Part shown: positions 18,859 to 28,126 of the stretch, piece after piece | Layout of the letters: every line of letters begins with the position of its first letter | Numbering within the stretch: position 1 is the first letter of the stretch | Assembly: GCF_002870965.1 (NCBI RefSeq) | Contig: NZ_PHSO01000006.1 | Location: 434,001 to 498,000 of the forward strand | Source of the DNA: Tsuneonella flava | Lineage (GTDB): Bacteria; Pseudomonadota; Alphaproteobacteria; Sphingomonadales; Sphingomonadaceae | Length of the DNA: 64,000 nucleotides | Reading direction: 5' to 3' | Translations under genes and position numbers: made by a program | The notes under the pieces: generated by a model | Database searches by the model: none | What the model saw: only the letters and a program-made list of their open reading frames with translations | What the model was told of the DNA's origin: nothing

Positions 18859-19293
18859 ATGACCGATACGATCTATGTCCTCAACGGGCCCAATCTCAAC
18901 CTGCTCGGCCTGCGGGAGCCGGAGATATACGGTTCCGACACGCTCGACGATATTGCCGGGATGCTCGAAGACCGCGCGCACGATCTGGGGCTGGAGGTCG
19001 ATGTGCGCCAGTCGAACCACGAAGGGCATCTGGTCGACTGGCTACACGAAGCGCAGGCGGAAGGGGCGAAGGCGGTGCTGCTCAACGCCGGTGCCTACAC
19101 CCACACCTCTATCGCGCTGCTCGATGCCATCCGCTCGATCCGCACCCCGGTGATCGAAGTGCATCTGTCCGATCCGATGACGCGCGAGGAATTCCGCCAT
19201 GTCTCCTATGTCGGCATGGCCGCAGTCGACGAAGTGAAGGGGCTTGGCGCGCAAAGCTATGTCGTCGCACTGGAAAAGGCCGCCAAACTCTAG
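18859..19293 (+). CDS. aroQ: Type II 3-dehydroquinate dehydratase
   Basis: Third step of the shikimate pathway: dehydration of 3-dehydroquinate. The 144-residue length is typical of the dodecameric type II enzyme. Active-site segments are VLNGPNLNLLG, Arg19 and Tyr24 in LREPEIYG, NHEGHLVDWLHEA, LNAGAYTHTSIALLDAI and EVHLSDP. I prefer the ATG at 18859 (MTDTIYVLNGPN), which fits homologues; an ATG at 18844 would overlap the upstream stop by 4 bp. It lies 79 bp before accB, an aroQ-accB-accC order common in proteobacteria. Confidence 0.95.
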   Translation: MTDTIYVLNGPNLNLLGLREPEIYGSDTLDDIAGMLEDRAHDLGLEVDVRQSNHEGHLVDWLHEAQAEGAKAVLLNAGAYTHTSIALLDAIRSIRTPVIEVHLSDPMTREEFRHVSYVGMAAVDEVKGLGAQSYVVALEKAAKL

Positions 19294-19372
19294 CCGCAAT
19301 CGCCCTCCACCCCCTTGCCAGCCTGCTCATGGATGCCCATAGGCGGGCGCTGGACAAATCAAGAGGCACACA

Positions 19373-19861
19373 ATGGCCGAAACCAAAGGCTCCCCTGCAC
19401 GCAAGGCGGGCATGAATGTCGATACCACGCTGGTCCGCGAGCTGGCCGAACTGCTCGCCGAAACCGGGCTGACTGAAATCGAAGTGGAAGATGGCGACCG
19501 CAAGGTGCGCGTGGCGCGCGGCGGTGTGGCGGCGATGGCCGCACCTGTCGCCGCCCCGGTGGCGGCACCTGCTGCGGCGCCCGCCGCACCGGCAGCCGCC
19601 CCTGCGGAAGAAGCAGCGGCGGAAATCGCGGGCGCGCTGAAATCCCCGATGGTGGGCACAGTCTATCTTTCATCCGAACCGGGCGCTGCGCCGTTCGTGA
19701 AAGTGGGCGACAGTGTGAAGCAGGGCGATACCCTGCTGATCGTGGAAGCAATGAAAGTGATGAACCCGATCACTGCCGACAAGGCGGGCACGATCAAGGC
19801 CATCCTCGTCGACAATGCCCAGCCGGTCGAATTCGACCAGCCGCTGGTCGTGATCGGCTGA
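19373..19861 (+). CDS. accB: Biotin carboxyl carrier protein of acetyl-CoA carboxylase
   Basis: Carries biotin between the biotin carboxylase and carboxyltransferase subunits in malonyl-CoA synthesis. It has 162 residues: an N-terminal helical region ([20 protein letters not shown]), an Ala/Pro-rich flexible linker (about residues 55-85), and a C-terminal biotinyl domain with EAMKVMNPI, the biotinylated Lys being residue 128. The ribosome site is AAGAGG, 9 bp before the ATG. accC follows after 14 bp. Confidence 0.96.
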   Translation: MAETKGSPARKAGMNVDTTLVRELAELLAETGLTEIEVEDGDRKVRVARGGVAAMAAPVAAPVAAPAAAPAAPAAAPAEEAAAEIAGALKSPMVGTVYLSSEPGAAPFVKVGDSVKQGDTLLIVEAMKVMNPITADKAGTIKAILVDNAQPVEFDQPLVVIG

Positions 19862-19875
19862 GGCGTCGGGCGAAC

Positions 19876-21225
19876 ATGGCTATTTCCCGTATCCTGATCG
19901 CCAACCGCGGTGAAATCGCGCTCCGTATCCATCGCGCGGCGAAAGAAATGGGGATCGAAACGGTCGCCGTGCATTCGACCGCCGATGCCGATGCGATGCA
20001 TGTGCGGCTGGCCGATCACGCGGTCTGCATCGGTCCGCCCTCTGCGACCGACAGCTACCTCAACGTTGCCGCGATCATCTCCGCAGCCGAAATCGCGCAG
20101 GCCGATGCGATCCATCCCGGCTATGGCTTCCTGTCGGAAAACGCCAAGTTCGCGGAAATCGTCGAAGCGCACGATATCAAGTGGATCGGGCCGAAGCCCG
20201 AACATATCCGTACGATGGGCGACAAGGTGGAGGCGAAGCGCACCGCCGGGGCACTGGGCCTGCCGCTGGTGCCGGGCAGCGATGGCGCTGTCTCCGATGT
20301 CGCGGAAGCGAAGAAGATCGCCGACGAAATCGGCTATCCCGTAATCATCAAGGCCGCCAGCGGCGGCGGTGGCCGCGGGATGAAGGTGTGCGAAAGCCCC
20401 GACACGCTAGAAACCCTGATGAAACAGGCAGGTAGCGAGGCGAAGGCCGCGTTCGGGGATGCCACAGTCTATATCGAGAAGTATCTCGGCAATCCGCGCC
20501 ACATCGAATTCCAGGTGTTCGGCGATGGCAACGGCAACGCGATCCATCTGGGCGAACGCGACTGTTCGTTGCAACGCCGCCACCAGAAAGTACTGGAAGA
20601 GGCGCCCTCCCCCGTCATCACCTCCGAAGAACGCGACCGGATGGGCACGATCTGCGCGAAGGCGATGGCCGATATGGGCTATCGCGGGGCAGGCACCATC
20701 GAATTCCTGTGGGAAAACGGGGAGTTCTATTTCATCGAAATGAACACCCGCCTGCAAGTCGAACACCCGGTGACCGAAGCGATCACCGGCGTCGATCTGG
20801 TGCGCGAACAGATCCGCATTGCCGATGGCAAGCCGCTGTCGGTGACGCAGGACGAATTGCACTTCACCGGCCACGCCATCGAATGCCGCATCAACGCGGA
20901 AGACCCGTTCACTTTCGCGCCCAGCCCTGGCCTGGTGCACACCTATCACGCGGCGGGCGGTATGCATGTGCGGGTCGATTCCGGGCTCTATGCCGGATAT
21001 CGCATTCCGCCGTACTACGATTCGATGATCGCCAAGCTGATCGTCTATGGCCGCACCCGCGAAGGGTGCATCATGCGGCTGAAACGCGCGCTGGATGAAA
21101 TGGTGGTCGAAGGAGTGAAAACTTCGATCCCGCTGCATCGCGAACTGCTCGAACAGCCCGACGTGCTGAGCGGCGATTACTCGATCAAATGGCTCGAAGA
21201 ATGGCTGAAAGAGCGGGAGGACTGA
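19876..21225 (+). CDS. accC: Biotin carboxylase subunit of acetyl-CoA carboxylase
   Basis: ATP-dependent carboxylation of biotin on AccB. The 449-residue length is standard. Features in order are: N-terminal biotin carboxylase domain ([13 protein letters not shown]), ATP-grasp glycine loop SGGGGRGMK (about 162-170), [33 protein letters not shown] with QVEHPVTE near residue 291, and the C-terminal domain with [13 protein letters not shown]. It is the last gene of the aroQ-accB-accC run; downstream are intergenic repeats. Confidence 0.97.
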   Translation: MAISRILIANRGEIALRIHRAAKEMGIETVAVHSTADADAMHVRLADHAVCIGPPSATDSYLNVAAIISAAEIAQADAIHPGYGFLSENAKFAEIVEAHDIKWIGPKPEHIRTMGDKVEAKRTAGALGLPLVPGSDGAVSDVAEAKKIADEIGYPVIIKAASGGGGRGMKVCESPDTLETLMKQAGSEAKAAFGDATVYIEKYLGNPRHIEFQVFGDGNGNAIHLGERDCSLQRRHQKVLEEAPSPVITSEERDRMGTICAKAMADMGYRGAGTIEFLWENGEFYFIEMNTRLQVEHPVTEAITGVDLVREQIRIADGKPLSVTQDELHFTGHAIECRINAEDPFTFAPSPGLVHTYHAAGGMHVRVDSGLYAGYRIPPYYDSMIAKLIVYGRTREGCIMRLKRALDEMVVEGVKTSIPLHRELLEQPDVLSGDYSIKWLEEWLKERED

Positions 21226-21252
21226 CTTAGTCTTTCCGCCCGCCCGCAGCTG

Positions 21253-21571
21253 GTCTGGCACCCCGGACTTGATCGGGGGTCCGGTTTCCCCTTGCGGCGG
21301 GGCATAGGAAGAAAAGCGAGACCCCGGCGCGCGGGCCGGGGAGACGGGTGAGTGGGTTGTGCGTTTCCCTCAAAAGCCGCCCCCACAGAAAGTCGTCCGC
21401 GACAGAGAGCCGCCCCCCCAACAGAGGGCATACCCGACCATTCGTCATTGCGAGCGTAGCGAAGCAATCCATGATGCGAGGGCGCAGCGCCCATCGCGGC
21501 GGTGGTGCCCTGGGGCGACGAGCCGGCCATGGACTGCCACCTCGCCTTCGGCTGCTCGCAATGACGAGGGG
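21253..21571. repeat. Composite intergenic repeats, copy 3
   Basis: Starts with the palindromic module in inverted orientation (21253-21346, CACCCCGGACTTGATC...GGGCCGGGGAGAC) and a shared tail (GTTGTGCGTTTCCCTCAAAA, then GACAGAGAGCCG). Next is the GCGAGCGTAGCGAAGCAATC element at 21442-21473 and an element at 21529-21571 related to that at 12657-12698. The gap from 21226 to 22091 consists largely of this and the next repeat copy and holds no gene I can support. Confidence 0.8.
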
Positions 21572-21748
21572 TGGCTGAGAGTGTGGGTCGGCTGGCCCGC
21601 CAAAATAGCTGACACCTGCACCTTGCCTGCTTGCACACCCGCCACCCTCTGTCCGTACCTGCACCTAAACCAGACGCCCGCTACTCGCTGCCACGCAGCA
21701 ATGCCCCCAACCAACCACCACCGAGCACACACCGGCCCACCGCAGCCA

Positions 21749-21966
21749 CGTCACCCCCGGACTTGATCCGGGGTCCAGCTTCGCTTTGCGAGGTTGCGTA
21801 TGAAGAAAAGCGAGACCCGGCTCGCGGACCAGGGCGACGAACATATGGGTTGTGCGTTTCCCTCAAAAGCCGCCACTTCAGAGAACCCCGCGACAGAGAG
21901 CCGCGCCCGCCCCGCAAGGAGCCACCCTCCCCCCTCGTCATTGCGAGCGTAGCGAAGCAGTCCATG
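21749..21966. repeat. Composite intergenic repeats, copy 4
   Basis: Direct repeat of copy 3 in the same gap. 21749-21840 is the palindromic module (ACTTGATCCGGGGTCCAGCT onward), 21846-21905 the shared tail (GTTGTGCGTTTCCCTCAAAA...CGACAGAGAGCCGC), and 21935-21966 the GCGAGCGTAGCGAAGC element. Such elements are typical REP-like intergenic repeats of alphaproteobacteria. Confidence 0.8.
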
Positions 21967-22091
21967 ACCTGGCGGCCCCGGCCATCTCAATGGTTGTGGC
22001 CGGTCGGGGCGATGACGGGTCAATGATCGCCACGTCGCCTGCCCCCCCCTCGCAATGGCGAGTGATGAGAGATCACGCAGGCACTCGGCAA

Positions 22092-23510
22092 TCACTCCGA
22101 GGCAGAGTCTTCCACCTGCTTTTCAGCATGATAGACCTTCACCGGTCTACTCTCGCGCGCCGCAGCGACCGATCCGGTGGCCAGCACATCGAGCGCGCGC
22201 CTGATCTGGAAGTCGGCCGTAATCGCCGCGTCATCGGGCACTGGCTCCGCGAACAGTGGCGGTGTCGGTGGATCGCCCTCGGCGGGTGGCTCGGGCCCTT
22301 CCACTTCGGTCGGCACTTCGCGCACGAGGCCCTGATCGTTATCCATCGCATTGGCCAGCGACGCCTCCGACAAAGTGCGATTGGGAGTCAGCGCCGCGCG
22401 CGCCTCTGCCGAAGTGCGCGCCACGGCAAGATCGGGCGCGATGCCGATTTTCTGGATCGATTGCCCGTCCGGCGTGAAATAGCGCACTGTAGTAACGGTG
22501 ACCGCGCCCTGCGCCCCATCGGCAAGCGGGAACACACCCTGCACGATCCCTTTGCCGAAACTGGTCAGGCCGAGGATCGAGGCGCGGCGATTGTCGCGCA
22601 GTGCCCCGGTCAGAATCTCCGCCGAGCTGGCACTGCCGCCATTGATCAGCACCACCACAGGCACCCCGGTGAGCAGCGAATTGGCCTGAACCACTTTGGT
22701 CTCGGCCGCATCCTGCAACGACCGCCCCTGACGCACGATGACTGTGCCCGGTTCGAGGAAATATCCCGCCAAGGCGATGGCCGCTCTGACAAATCCGCCA
22801 GAATTGTTGCGTAAATCGAGGATCGCGCCCGTCAGCGGCCCTTCTTGATACAGTTCCGCCAGCGCATTTCCGAATTCATCCGCGGTACGTGCGCCGAAAT
22901 TTGTGATCCGCAGATAGCCGACATCGCCCAATCGCCGCGAATACACGCTTTTCAGGCGGATCGTATCGCGGACGAGGGTGAGTTCGTGCGACTTCCCCTG
23001 ATCGTCCCTGAACCCTACGGCAACTTCCGTTCCGATCTGTCCGCGCAACAGGCGAACGGTGCCCTGCAGCGTTTTGCCTTTGGCGGATTTGCCGTCGATC
23101 GTGTCGATCTTCCAGCCGGAAGCCACCCCGGCGCGGGCCGAAGGGCCGCCGTCGGTGGGCGATATCACGCGCGGCCAGCCGTCGGCGATTTCCAGCACGA
23201 CACCGATACCGGCGAATTCGCCCGCCAGATTCTCGTCGAATTCGCGATATTCCTCCGCATTCATATAGGCGGAATGGCCATCGAGCGAATTCAGCATCGC
23301 TTTCAGCGCGGCATCGGTCAGCTTTCCCGCATCGACCGCTTCAACGTAATTGTCGGCCACGGTCTGCAATGCCTTCGCAAACAAGGCGACTTCCTGCGCC
23401 TTGTCCGGCGCGGCCCGCTGAGGGGCGGCCGTTTGCGACAGAGCCGGGTGCGCCCACACGGCACACATGCACAGCACACAAGCCAGTATATTCCGCACCA
23501 GCGAGATCAT
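22092..23510 (-). CDS. S41 family C-terminal processing peptidase
   Basis: Periplasmic serine protease of the CtpA/Prc family, 472 residues. A signal peptide (about 1-26, ending AHPALSQ) leads to an N-terminal helical region and a PDZ domain (FAGIGVVLE...GPSARAGVASGWKIDTIDG). The peptidase domain shows YLRITNFG, GAILDLRNNSGG, the catalytic Ser region NGGSASSAEILTGAL and the catalytic Lys in GLTSFGKGIVQ. A Pro/Glu-rich C-terminal extension follows. It is the last gene of a minus-strand run with three uncharacterised genes, 14 bp behind the winged-helix protein gene. Confidence 0.92.
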   Translation of the reverse strand: MISLVRNILACVLCMCAVWAHPALSQTAAPQRAAPDKAQEVALFAKALQTVADNYVEAVDAGKLTDAALKAMLNSLDGHSAYMNAEEYREFDENLAGEFAGIGVVLEIADGWPRVISPTDGGPSARAGVASGWKIDTIDGKSAKGKTLQGTVRLLRGQIGTEVAVGFRDDQGKSHELTLVRDTIRLKSVYSRRLGDVGYLRITNFGARTADEFGNALAELYQEGPLTGAILDLRNNSGGFVRAAIALAGYFLEPGTVIVRQGRSLQDAAETKVVQANSLLTGVPVVVLINGGSASSAEILTGALRDNRRASILGLTSFGKGIVQGVFPLADGAQGAVTVTTVRYFTPDGQSIQKIGIAPDLAVARTSAEARAALTPNRTLSEASLANAMDNDQGLVREVPTEVEGPEPPAEGDPPTPPLFAEPVPDDAAITADFQIRRALDVLATGSVAAARESRPVKVYHAEKQVEDSASE

Positions 23511-23524
23511 TGCCCGGCCCCGGA

Positions 23525-24121
23525 TCAGGCTTCGTTGAGCAGCGTCAGCATCGGGGCGAGGTAACGCTTGCGGAACATGTAAGACTTGCGCCCGGTCACA
23601 ATCGCATCGCGAATACCCACCAGCCGCAGTTCCGACCGCAAGCGGCAGATATAGACCTTTATCACACGATCATCGTGCGAATTGGTCCGCAAATGCGCGC
23701 GCACCACCGAACTGGCGACATAGGAATCCGCTTCCGACATCAGCAGAACCAGCAGTTTGGCACAGGCCGGCCCGGCTGTTCGCAATTTCCGCTGAATCGA
23801 TGCGACCAGATATGTCCGCACGACGGCATCCATATTGTCGCCAACGACCATTTGCGGCGTGATGTTTACAGTCTGCTGCCCCGGATCCTGCGAGGGAATT
23901 GCGAGTGTGCCACTTGCAGGCAGCGTGTCGATTACTTCGCTTTCCCGCGCGATCGAGCGCGAGAACATGAATTGCGTGTCTTCGATCTGTTCTGCCAGCC
24001 AGCTTTTGCCTGAAGCGGTCGCCATTTCGCTGGCGACGCCCAGCATCTCGTCGATGCCGGACAGCAAACGCTGCAGCGCGGCGGTCGACTGGGTTTCGGT
24101 CTGGACGGTTTTGCTTTGCAT
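23525..24121 (-). CDS. Winged-helix (OmpR/PhoB-type) DNA-binding protein without receiver
   Basis: 198 residues, soluble. The C-terminal third (about residues 115-190: LLVLLMSEADSYVASSVVRA, then VIKVYICRLRSELR) matches the order of a Trans_reg_C winged helix. The N-terminal half has no receiver domain or other recognisable fold. Its ATG directly abuts the stop of the preceding gene (TAG then ATG, 0 bp). Likely a transcription factor of unknown target; identification rests on the C-terminal pattern only. Confidence 0.65.
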   Translation of the reverse strand: MQSKTVQTETQSTAALQRLLSGIDEMLGVASEMATASGKSWLAEQIEDTQFMFSRSIARESEVIDTLPASGTLAIPSQDPGQQTVNITPQMVVGDNMDAVVRTYLVASIQRKLRTAGPACAKLLVLLMSEADSYVASSVVRAHLRTNSHDDRVIKVYICRLRSELRLVGIRDAIVTGRKSYMFRKRYLAPMLTLLNEA

Positions 24122-24637
24122 CTACGCACTCCCTTGCTGCACGGAATGGGCTGATCGACCGTCGGTCGATGTCCGTTCCGCATTGTGATTGGCCGTGGCT
24201 GCCGGATCGGCGGCGTAAGGCTGGACGAATGGCCACAGGGCGAGCGCCAGAATGGCCAGTTGAAGCGCGATCGAGAGGGCAAGTAACCACGGGACCGCGG
24301 AGTTGCCCTCTCCTCCGCGATTGAGAACTGCACGCATGTTTTCCGGCTGAAGGCGGTGCGCTATCGCGCTGGCTTCCTGTGCGACAAGCGCATCTTCGTG
24401 CACTCTCGCCATGCGCTTCAGAAACACTTCGCATTGCAGCGCCAGATCTTCGCGAAAGCGGCGATCCCCGCACGCGTTGCCTGCCTCGACGCCAAGACGA
24501 CCGGACACGATCGCTTCCGCGCGCGACGGCTGAACGCCAGCGGCCCGCAGCAACGTGCCCAGGCCTTCGTAATCCAGATCGTCCTCAACAGGATCGACGC
24601 CGCCTGCGCCGGGTGGCCGCTCGGCACCGCCCGTCAT
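24122..24637 (-). CDS. Hypothetical single-pass membrane protein
   Basis: 171 residues from the ATG at 24637. The N-terminal 120 residues are acidic and helical (LGTLLRAAGVQPSRAEAIVS, then FLKRMARVHEDALVAQEASA). One strong membrane helix follows (VPWLLALSIALQLAILALAL) and a short polar tail. No signal peptide, so an N-in tail-anchored topology is likely. The start overlaps the upstream stop by 4 bp (ATGA) and the stop abuts the next start, which argues strongly that it is a real, coupled gene. Family not recognised. Confidence 0.65.
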   Translation of the reverse strand: MTGGAERPPGAGGVDPVEDDLDYEGLGTLLRAAGVQPSRAEAIVSGRLGVEAGNACGDRRFREDLALQCEVFLKRMARVHEDALVAQEASAIAHRLQPENMRAVLNRGGEGNSAVPWLLALSIALQLAILALALWPFVQPYAADPAATANHNAERTSTDGRSAHSVQQGSA

Positions 24638-25155
24638 GGTGCCGCTCTGGGTGCGTTCAGGCCGGCCGATATGCCGACCATCTTCCAGCGCCCTTCTTCG
24701 AGGATGAAAGCGAGGTCGAAAGTCACCTGCTGCGGGTTGGTATCGAACACCCCGACCATCCGCAGGACGCCGTTTTCGATCCACGGTTCCTGCGTCCAGC
24801 GCGGGGCGTAAAGCAGGATCGGTGACAGATCGATGCCGCTTTGGCGGAATCCACTGAAGCCGCCAGCCAGTTCTTCGGGCGTGTTGGTGAGCTGGAACTG
24901 CCGCGCGGACAGCTTCACCAATACGCCGTAATCGCCCGTCCGGTTGGCCTGATCGAGCGCCGCGAGCGTCGATTGCAGCAGGATCAACTGCTGCGCTCTG
25001 CTCGGCATCGGGATCGCGGCGGGCTGCGTATTGCTGGCTTGCGCGGATGGCGCGGCCTGCTGCGCCTGCGCGCCCACCGGCGAAACAGCAACCGATGCGA
25101 TGAGAGCCGCCAGCGCGCCCCCCCGACGAAGGCGTGCGTAAAGAGTATTGGTCAT
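24634..25155 (-). CDS. Hypothetical exported protein
   Basis: 173 residues. It starts with a signal peptide (about residues 1-31: LRRGGALAALIASVAVSPVGAQAQQ), then a Gln/Ala/Pro-rich linker and a compact domain (TGDYGVLVKLSARQFQ, ENGVLRMVGVFDTNPQQVTF, FILEEGRWKMVGISAGL). That domain resembles the alpha+beta NTF2-like pattern in which the chain ends with EEGRWKM. Residues upstream of the ATG at 25155 in the same open frame look non-coding. First gene of the four-gene run ending in the S41 peptidase. Function unknown. Confidence 0.65.
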   Translation of the reverse strand: MTNTLYARLRRGGALAALIASVAVSPVGAQAQQAAPSAQASNTQPAAIPMPSRAQQLILLQSTLAALDQANRTGDYGVLVKLSARQFQLTNTPEELAGGFSGFRQSGIDLSPILLYAPRWTQEPWIENGVLRMVGVFDTNPQQVTFDLAFILEEGRWKMVGISAGLNAPRAAP

Positions 25156-25379
25156 GCAGCTTTTCCTGTCTGAAATGTGGAGGGGCATGCTTGCCTGGTT
25201 CGTAGGGACGATATCGCGCGGGCGACTGGCCCGGCGCGAAACCTTCCCGCCCGAAGCACTTGCAAAATCGGCGCGTGAGCGAATGGACCAGTTGAAGCAG
25301 CGAAACCGGTTTGTCGGCAGAGCCAGGCCCGTGCGTCGGCCTGTCGATCTGTGTCGGCCTGTTGCGATGAAAGCGTTCG

Positions 25380-26558
25380 TCATCGCGCCGCCTGCGGGAA
25401 TGTGGCCCAGCCGCAGCCGACAAGCGCCAGTGCTGCTTCGAACAAATGGTAGAGCGACGACGCAGGCACTGTATCGACCATCGGAACGCCGTTCTCGTCC
25501 AGATCGCTGACCCACCCTTCCGCGAAAGGGCGTCCGGCGAAACTGCTCATGATGTGTGCGGCAATCCGTTCGGCGCGCTCTGCACCTGCCTTTGAATCGT
25601 CGAGAACGGTCGCCGCGCGCAACGCTTCACAATGCGGCCAAAGGCGGTGATGGGGGCTCAAAACGGTTCCGTCGGTCCGACAGGAGTTGTAAATCAGGCC
25701 GTTTTTCGAGGACCAGCCATGTTTATCGGCAAATGCCAGCATCGAACGGGCCGGTGCATCGCAGGCAAACCCCGCCCTTGCTGCCTGCGCGAGCAACCAT
25801 GCCCATTCGTACTGATGCCCCGGCTCCACTACTCCGCCATCGTGTGGCGAACGCCAGCGCATGCCGAACCATTCGAGCACCGCCCCACTGTTCGGATCGA
25901 CCATGCGTGTCGCAAGTAGGTCGAGGATTTCCTCTATCCGGCCCCTGATCCGCCATTCCGGCGCCACTTCAAGAAGCGCGAGCAGCGCTTCCAGAAAATG
26001 CATGTGCGAATTCTGATCGTGTTCATGATTGTCCGACGCGGTGCGCCAGCCAGGCTGTTCGTTCAGGCGCAGGCGGCGATCGATCAGGTCGAGCGTGCGG
26101 CACGCCATATCGACCGGCATTTGCGCCCCCGACACCCGCGCCCAATGGGCACAGGCATAGAGCGCAAACGCCTGATCGTAGAGCGCGAATTCGGTATCGA
26201 CCGCCTGCCCGTTACTGCCCACGCGCGCATGCCAGCCCGAAACCGTCGACCAGAAATAACGCTTCATCGCCTGCCAGCCATTTTCGGCCACGGGCAATGC
26301 CCACGTCAGCCCCGCTTCGGCAACCTGTGCGTAAACCGAAACCTGCCGCGCCACGACGCGCAGGCGCAAATATCCCGGCCATGCGGAATGACCGGCCCGA
26401 TCGAGCTGCTCTGCAAAGGGCAGAATCAGATTGGGTCGCCTTTGCGCCCAATACGGAAGCGCGCTATCCGCGACCCACGCGACATAGCGTTCCACCGCGC
26501 TGGCATTCGCGAGTTCCATCGGTTCCAGCCGGGCAGACGCGGTTTGCATCCCTCTCAC
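25380..26558 (-). CDS. AGE family epimerase/isomerase
   Basis: 392-residue (alpha/alpha)6-barrel sugar isomerase or epimerase of the N-acylglucosamine 2-epimerase superfamily, acting on the C2 of a hexose or N-acetylhexosamine. Diagnostic pieces are ALYDQAFALYACAHWA, NSHMHFLEALLAL with the active-site His, GHQYEWAWLL and the early RPNLILPFAEQ. The start is a GTG overlapping the upstream stop by 4 bp, with an ATG at 26549 as alternative. It closes a glycosyltransferase run, suggesting that it prepares the sugar the neighbours transfer. Substrate cannot be fixed from sequence. Confidence 0.88.
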   Translation of the reverse strand: MRGMQTASARLEPMELANASAVERYVAWVADSALPYWAQRRPNLILPFAEQLDRAGHSAWPGYLRLRVVARQVSVYAQVAEAGLTWALPVAENGWQAMKRYFWSTVSGWHARVGSNGQAVDTEFALYDQAFALYACAHWARVSGAQMPVDMACRTLDLIDRRLRLNEQPGWRTASDNHEHDQNSHMHFLEALLALLEVAPEWRIRGRIEEILDLLATRMVDPNSGAVLEWFGMRWRSPHDGGVVEPGHQYEWAWLLAQAARAGFACDAPARSMLAFADKHGWSSKNGLIYNSCRTDGTVLSPHHRLWPHCEALRAATVLDDSKAGAERAERIAAHIMSSFAGRPFAEGWVSDLDENGVPMVDTVPASSLYHLFEAALALVGCGWATFPQAAR

Positions 26559-28126
26559 CGCCGCCGCCCTTTGCCGGATGCCGGATTACGGGCTGGCTTG
26601 CCGCTCGCGCGGTCGCGCAACAGCGCCAGCCGTTCCGCCACCGCTTCGATCACCGGTGCCCAATCGCCTTCATGCGTCTGGCGGAACACCCGGACATCGG
26701 GATACCAGTAACTGTCGCGCCGTTTGCGGCCCCAGCGCCAGTCGGCGCTCCGGCGCAGCATCAGCAACACCGGCTTGCCCATCGCCGCCGCGAGATGCGC
26801 GACAGCAGTATCGACCGCGACCACCACATCGAGGCAGGCAATCAGCGCCGCGGTATCGGCCAGATCGAACAGCCAGTCGCTGGTGTCGACAATATTCGGG
26901 ATCGGCATCGCGCTCAGTTCCGCCACGCCGGACTTGTCGTGCAGCCCAAACCACGCGATGCCGGGCAGATCGAAGCGATGCACCAGCGCGGACGGCACCG
27001 TTTTGGAATTTCCGTCCGCCTCTCCCGGCAATACCACGCCATCCCGCCGCGCCACGGTGACCAGCCCACAGCGGAACTGCGCGGCGCTTTCGGGCGCAAG
27101 TTGCAGAAGGCGGTTGCGCCAGATTGCGATATCCGCCTCGGGCGCGGAGAGATATGGTTGCGGCCGGGCAAATCCCTCCCGCCGCAAATGGCGGGGAAGG
27201 CTGCCGATCGGTATCTGGCAATCGATTGGCCGCGCCAGTTCGAGCCAGGGCTGAAACTCTTCCCCCTCTCGCCCGGTTGTCGACACGCTCGACCACACGT
27301 GCGCTTCGGGGAAACTCGCCGCGAACAGGCGCGCCAGCGGCGGCGATACCGCAAGGTGGAGATTGGCCGGATCGCAGGGAAGATCGCCAAGACACGAAGC
27401 GAACATGATCTGATCGCCCAGCCCCTGCTCCTTATGCACCAGCAGCGAGCGCCCGTTCAACGGATCGCCGCTCCACTCGGGCATGGAATAGGAAACGATC
27501 GCCATCGCATCGTGCGGGAATATTGTGCGGCGATGCTCGAAATTATCCCAGCCCGCCGGGAATTCCTCATCGCGCAATTGCTGCATCGCGTGTTCCCACA
27601 CGATAGCCGGGGCATGACCGGATCGCTCCTCCGCAGCGGCGAACCAGTGCCGCGCCTCGGCCAGCTTCCCGCAATCGTCGGCAATCTTGGCAATACGTAG
27701 TTCGAGCCCGGCCGGATTGCCGCCCGCATCCAACAACTGACTGATGCGCTGCCACGCCTCGTCATACCGCCTTTGCCGGCGCAGCAGATCGGACAGATTG
27801 TTGAGCGAGCCATGATGACGCGGATCGATCCGCAAGGCTTGCGCGTAATGCAGGGATGCCCGATCGATCCGCCCTGCCGCATCTTCGACTACGCCGCGAT
27901 TGAACCATGCATCCGCGTCGGGAATCTCGGTATCGGTCGCCGCGAATTCATATAGCACACGCTCGTCTGGTGGCGATCCCAGCCCGATCGCCAGCAGTTG
28001 CAGCATAAGCGGATCCGACATCGCCTGCGGCCCTGCCGACAGGACAAGTTCGCGCGATTTCGCAGTATCGCCGCGCAAATGCGCGTCGAGCGCCTGCTGG
28101 CGGAGTGGGAGCAGGTTCACGCGCAT
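26555..28126 (-). CDS. TPR-repeat GT9-like glycosyltransferase B
   Basis: 523 residues. The N-terminal half is tetratricopeptide-like (DADAWFNRGVVEDAAGRIDR, ASLHYAQALRIDPRHHGSLN, YDEAWQRISQLLDAGG). The C-terminal half is a GT-B glycosyltransferase domain with LLVHKEQGLGDQIMFASCL and a nucleotide-sugar site containing VVAVDTAVAHLAAAMGKPVL, as in ADP-heptose transferases. This architecture is typical of cytosolic enzymes that glycosylate proteins or surface glycans. It is a paralogue of the upstream gene, which it overlaps by 10 bp, and overlaps the AGE epimerase by 4 bp. A GTG at 28120 is an alternative start. Confidence 0.85.
   Translation of the reverse strand: MRVNLLPLRQQALDAHLRGDTAKSRELVLSAGPQAMSDPLMLQLLAIGLGSPPDERVLYEFAATDTEIPDADAWFNRGVVEDAAGRIDRASLHYAQALRIDPRHHGSLNNLSDLLRRQRRYDEAWQRISQLLDAGGNPAGLELRIAKIADDCGKLAEARHWFAAAEERSGHAPAIVWEHAMQQLRDEEFPAGWDNFEHRRTIFPHDAMAIVSYSMPEWSGDPLNGRSLLVHKEQGLGDQIMFASCLGDLPCDPANLHLAVSPPLARLFAASFPEAHVWSSVSTTGREGEEFQPWLELARPIDCQIPIGSLPRHLRREGFARPQPYLSAPEADIAIWRNRLLQLAPESAAQFRCGLVTVARRDGVVLPGEADGNSKTVPSALVHRFDLPGIAWFGLHDKSGVAELSAMPIPNIVDTSDWLFDLADTAALIACLDVVVAVDTAVAHLAAAMGKPVLLMLRRSADWRWGRKRRDSYWYPDVRVFRQTHEGDWAPVIEAVAERLALLRDRASGKPARNPASGKGRRR

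Noticed and set aside
21253-21966. Possible CRISPR array
   Set aside because: The repeats are long, few, different families and unevenly spaced, with no short regular repeat-spacer pattern and no cas genes.
24638-25423. Upstream extension of the frame of the tail-anchored protein
   Set aside because: It overlaps the exported-protein gene, which has a signal peptide and a coupled junction at 24634-24637.
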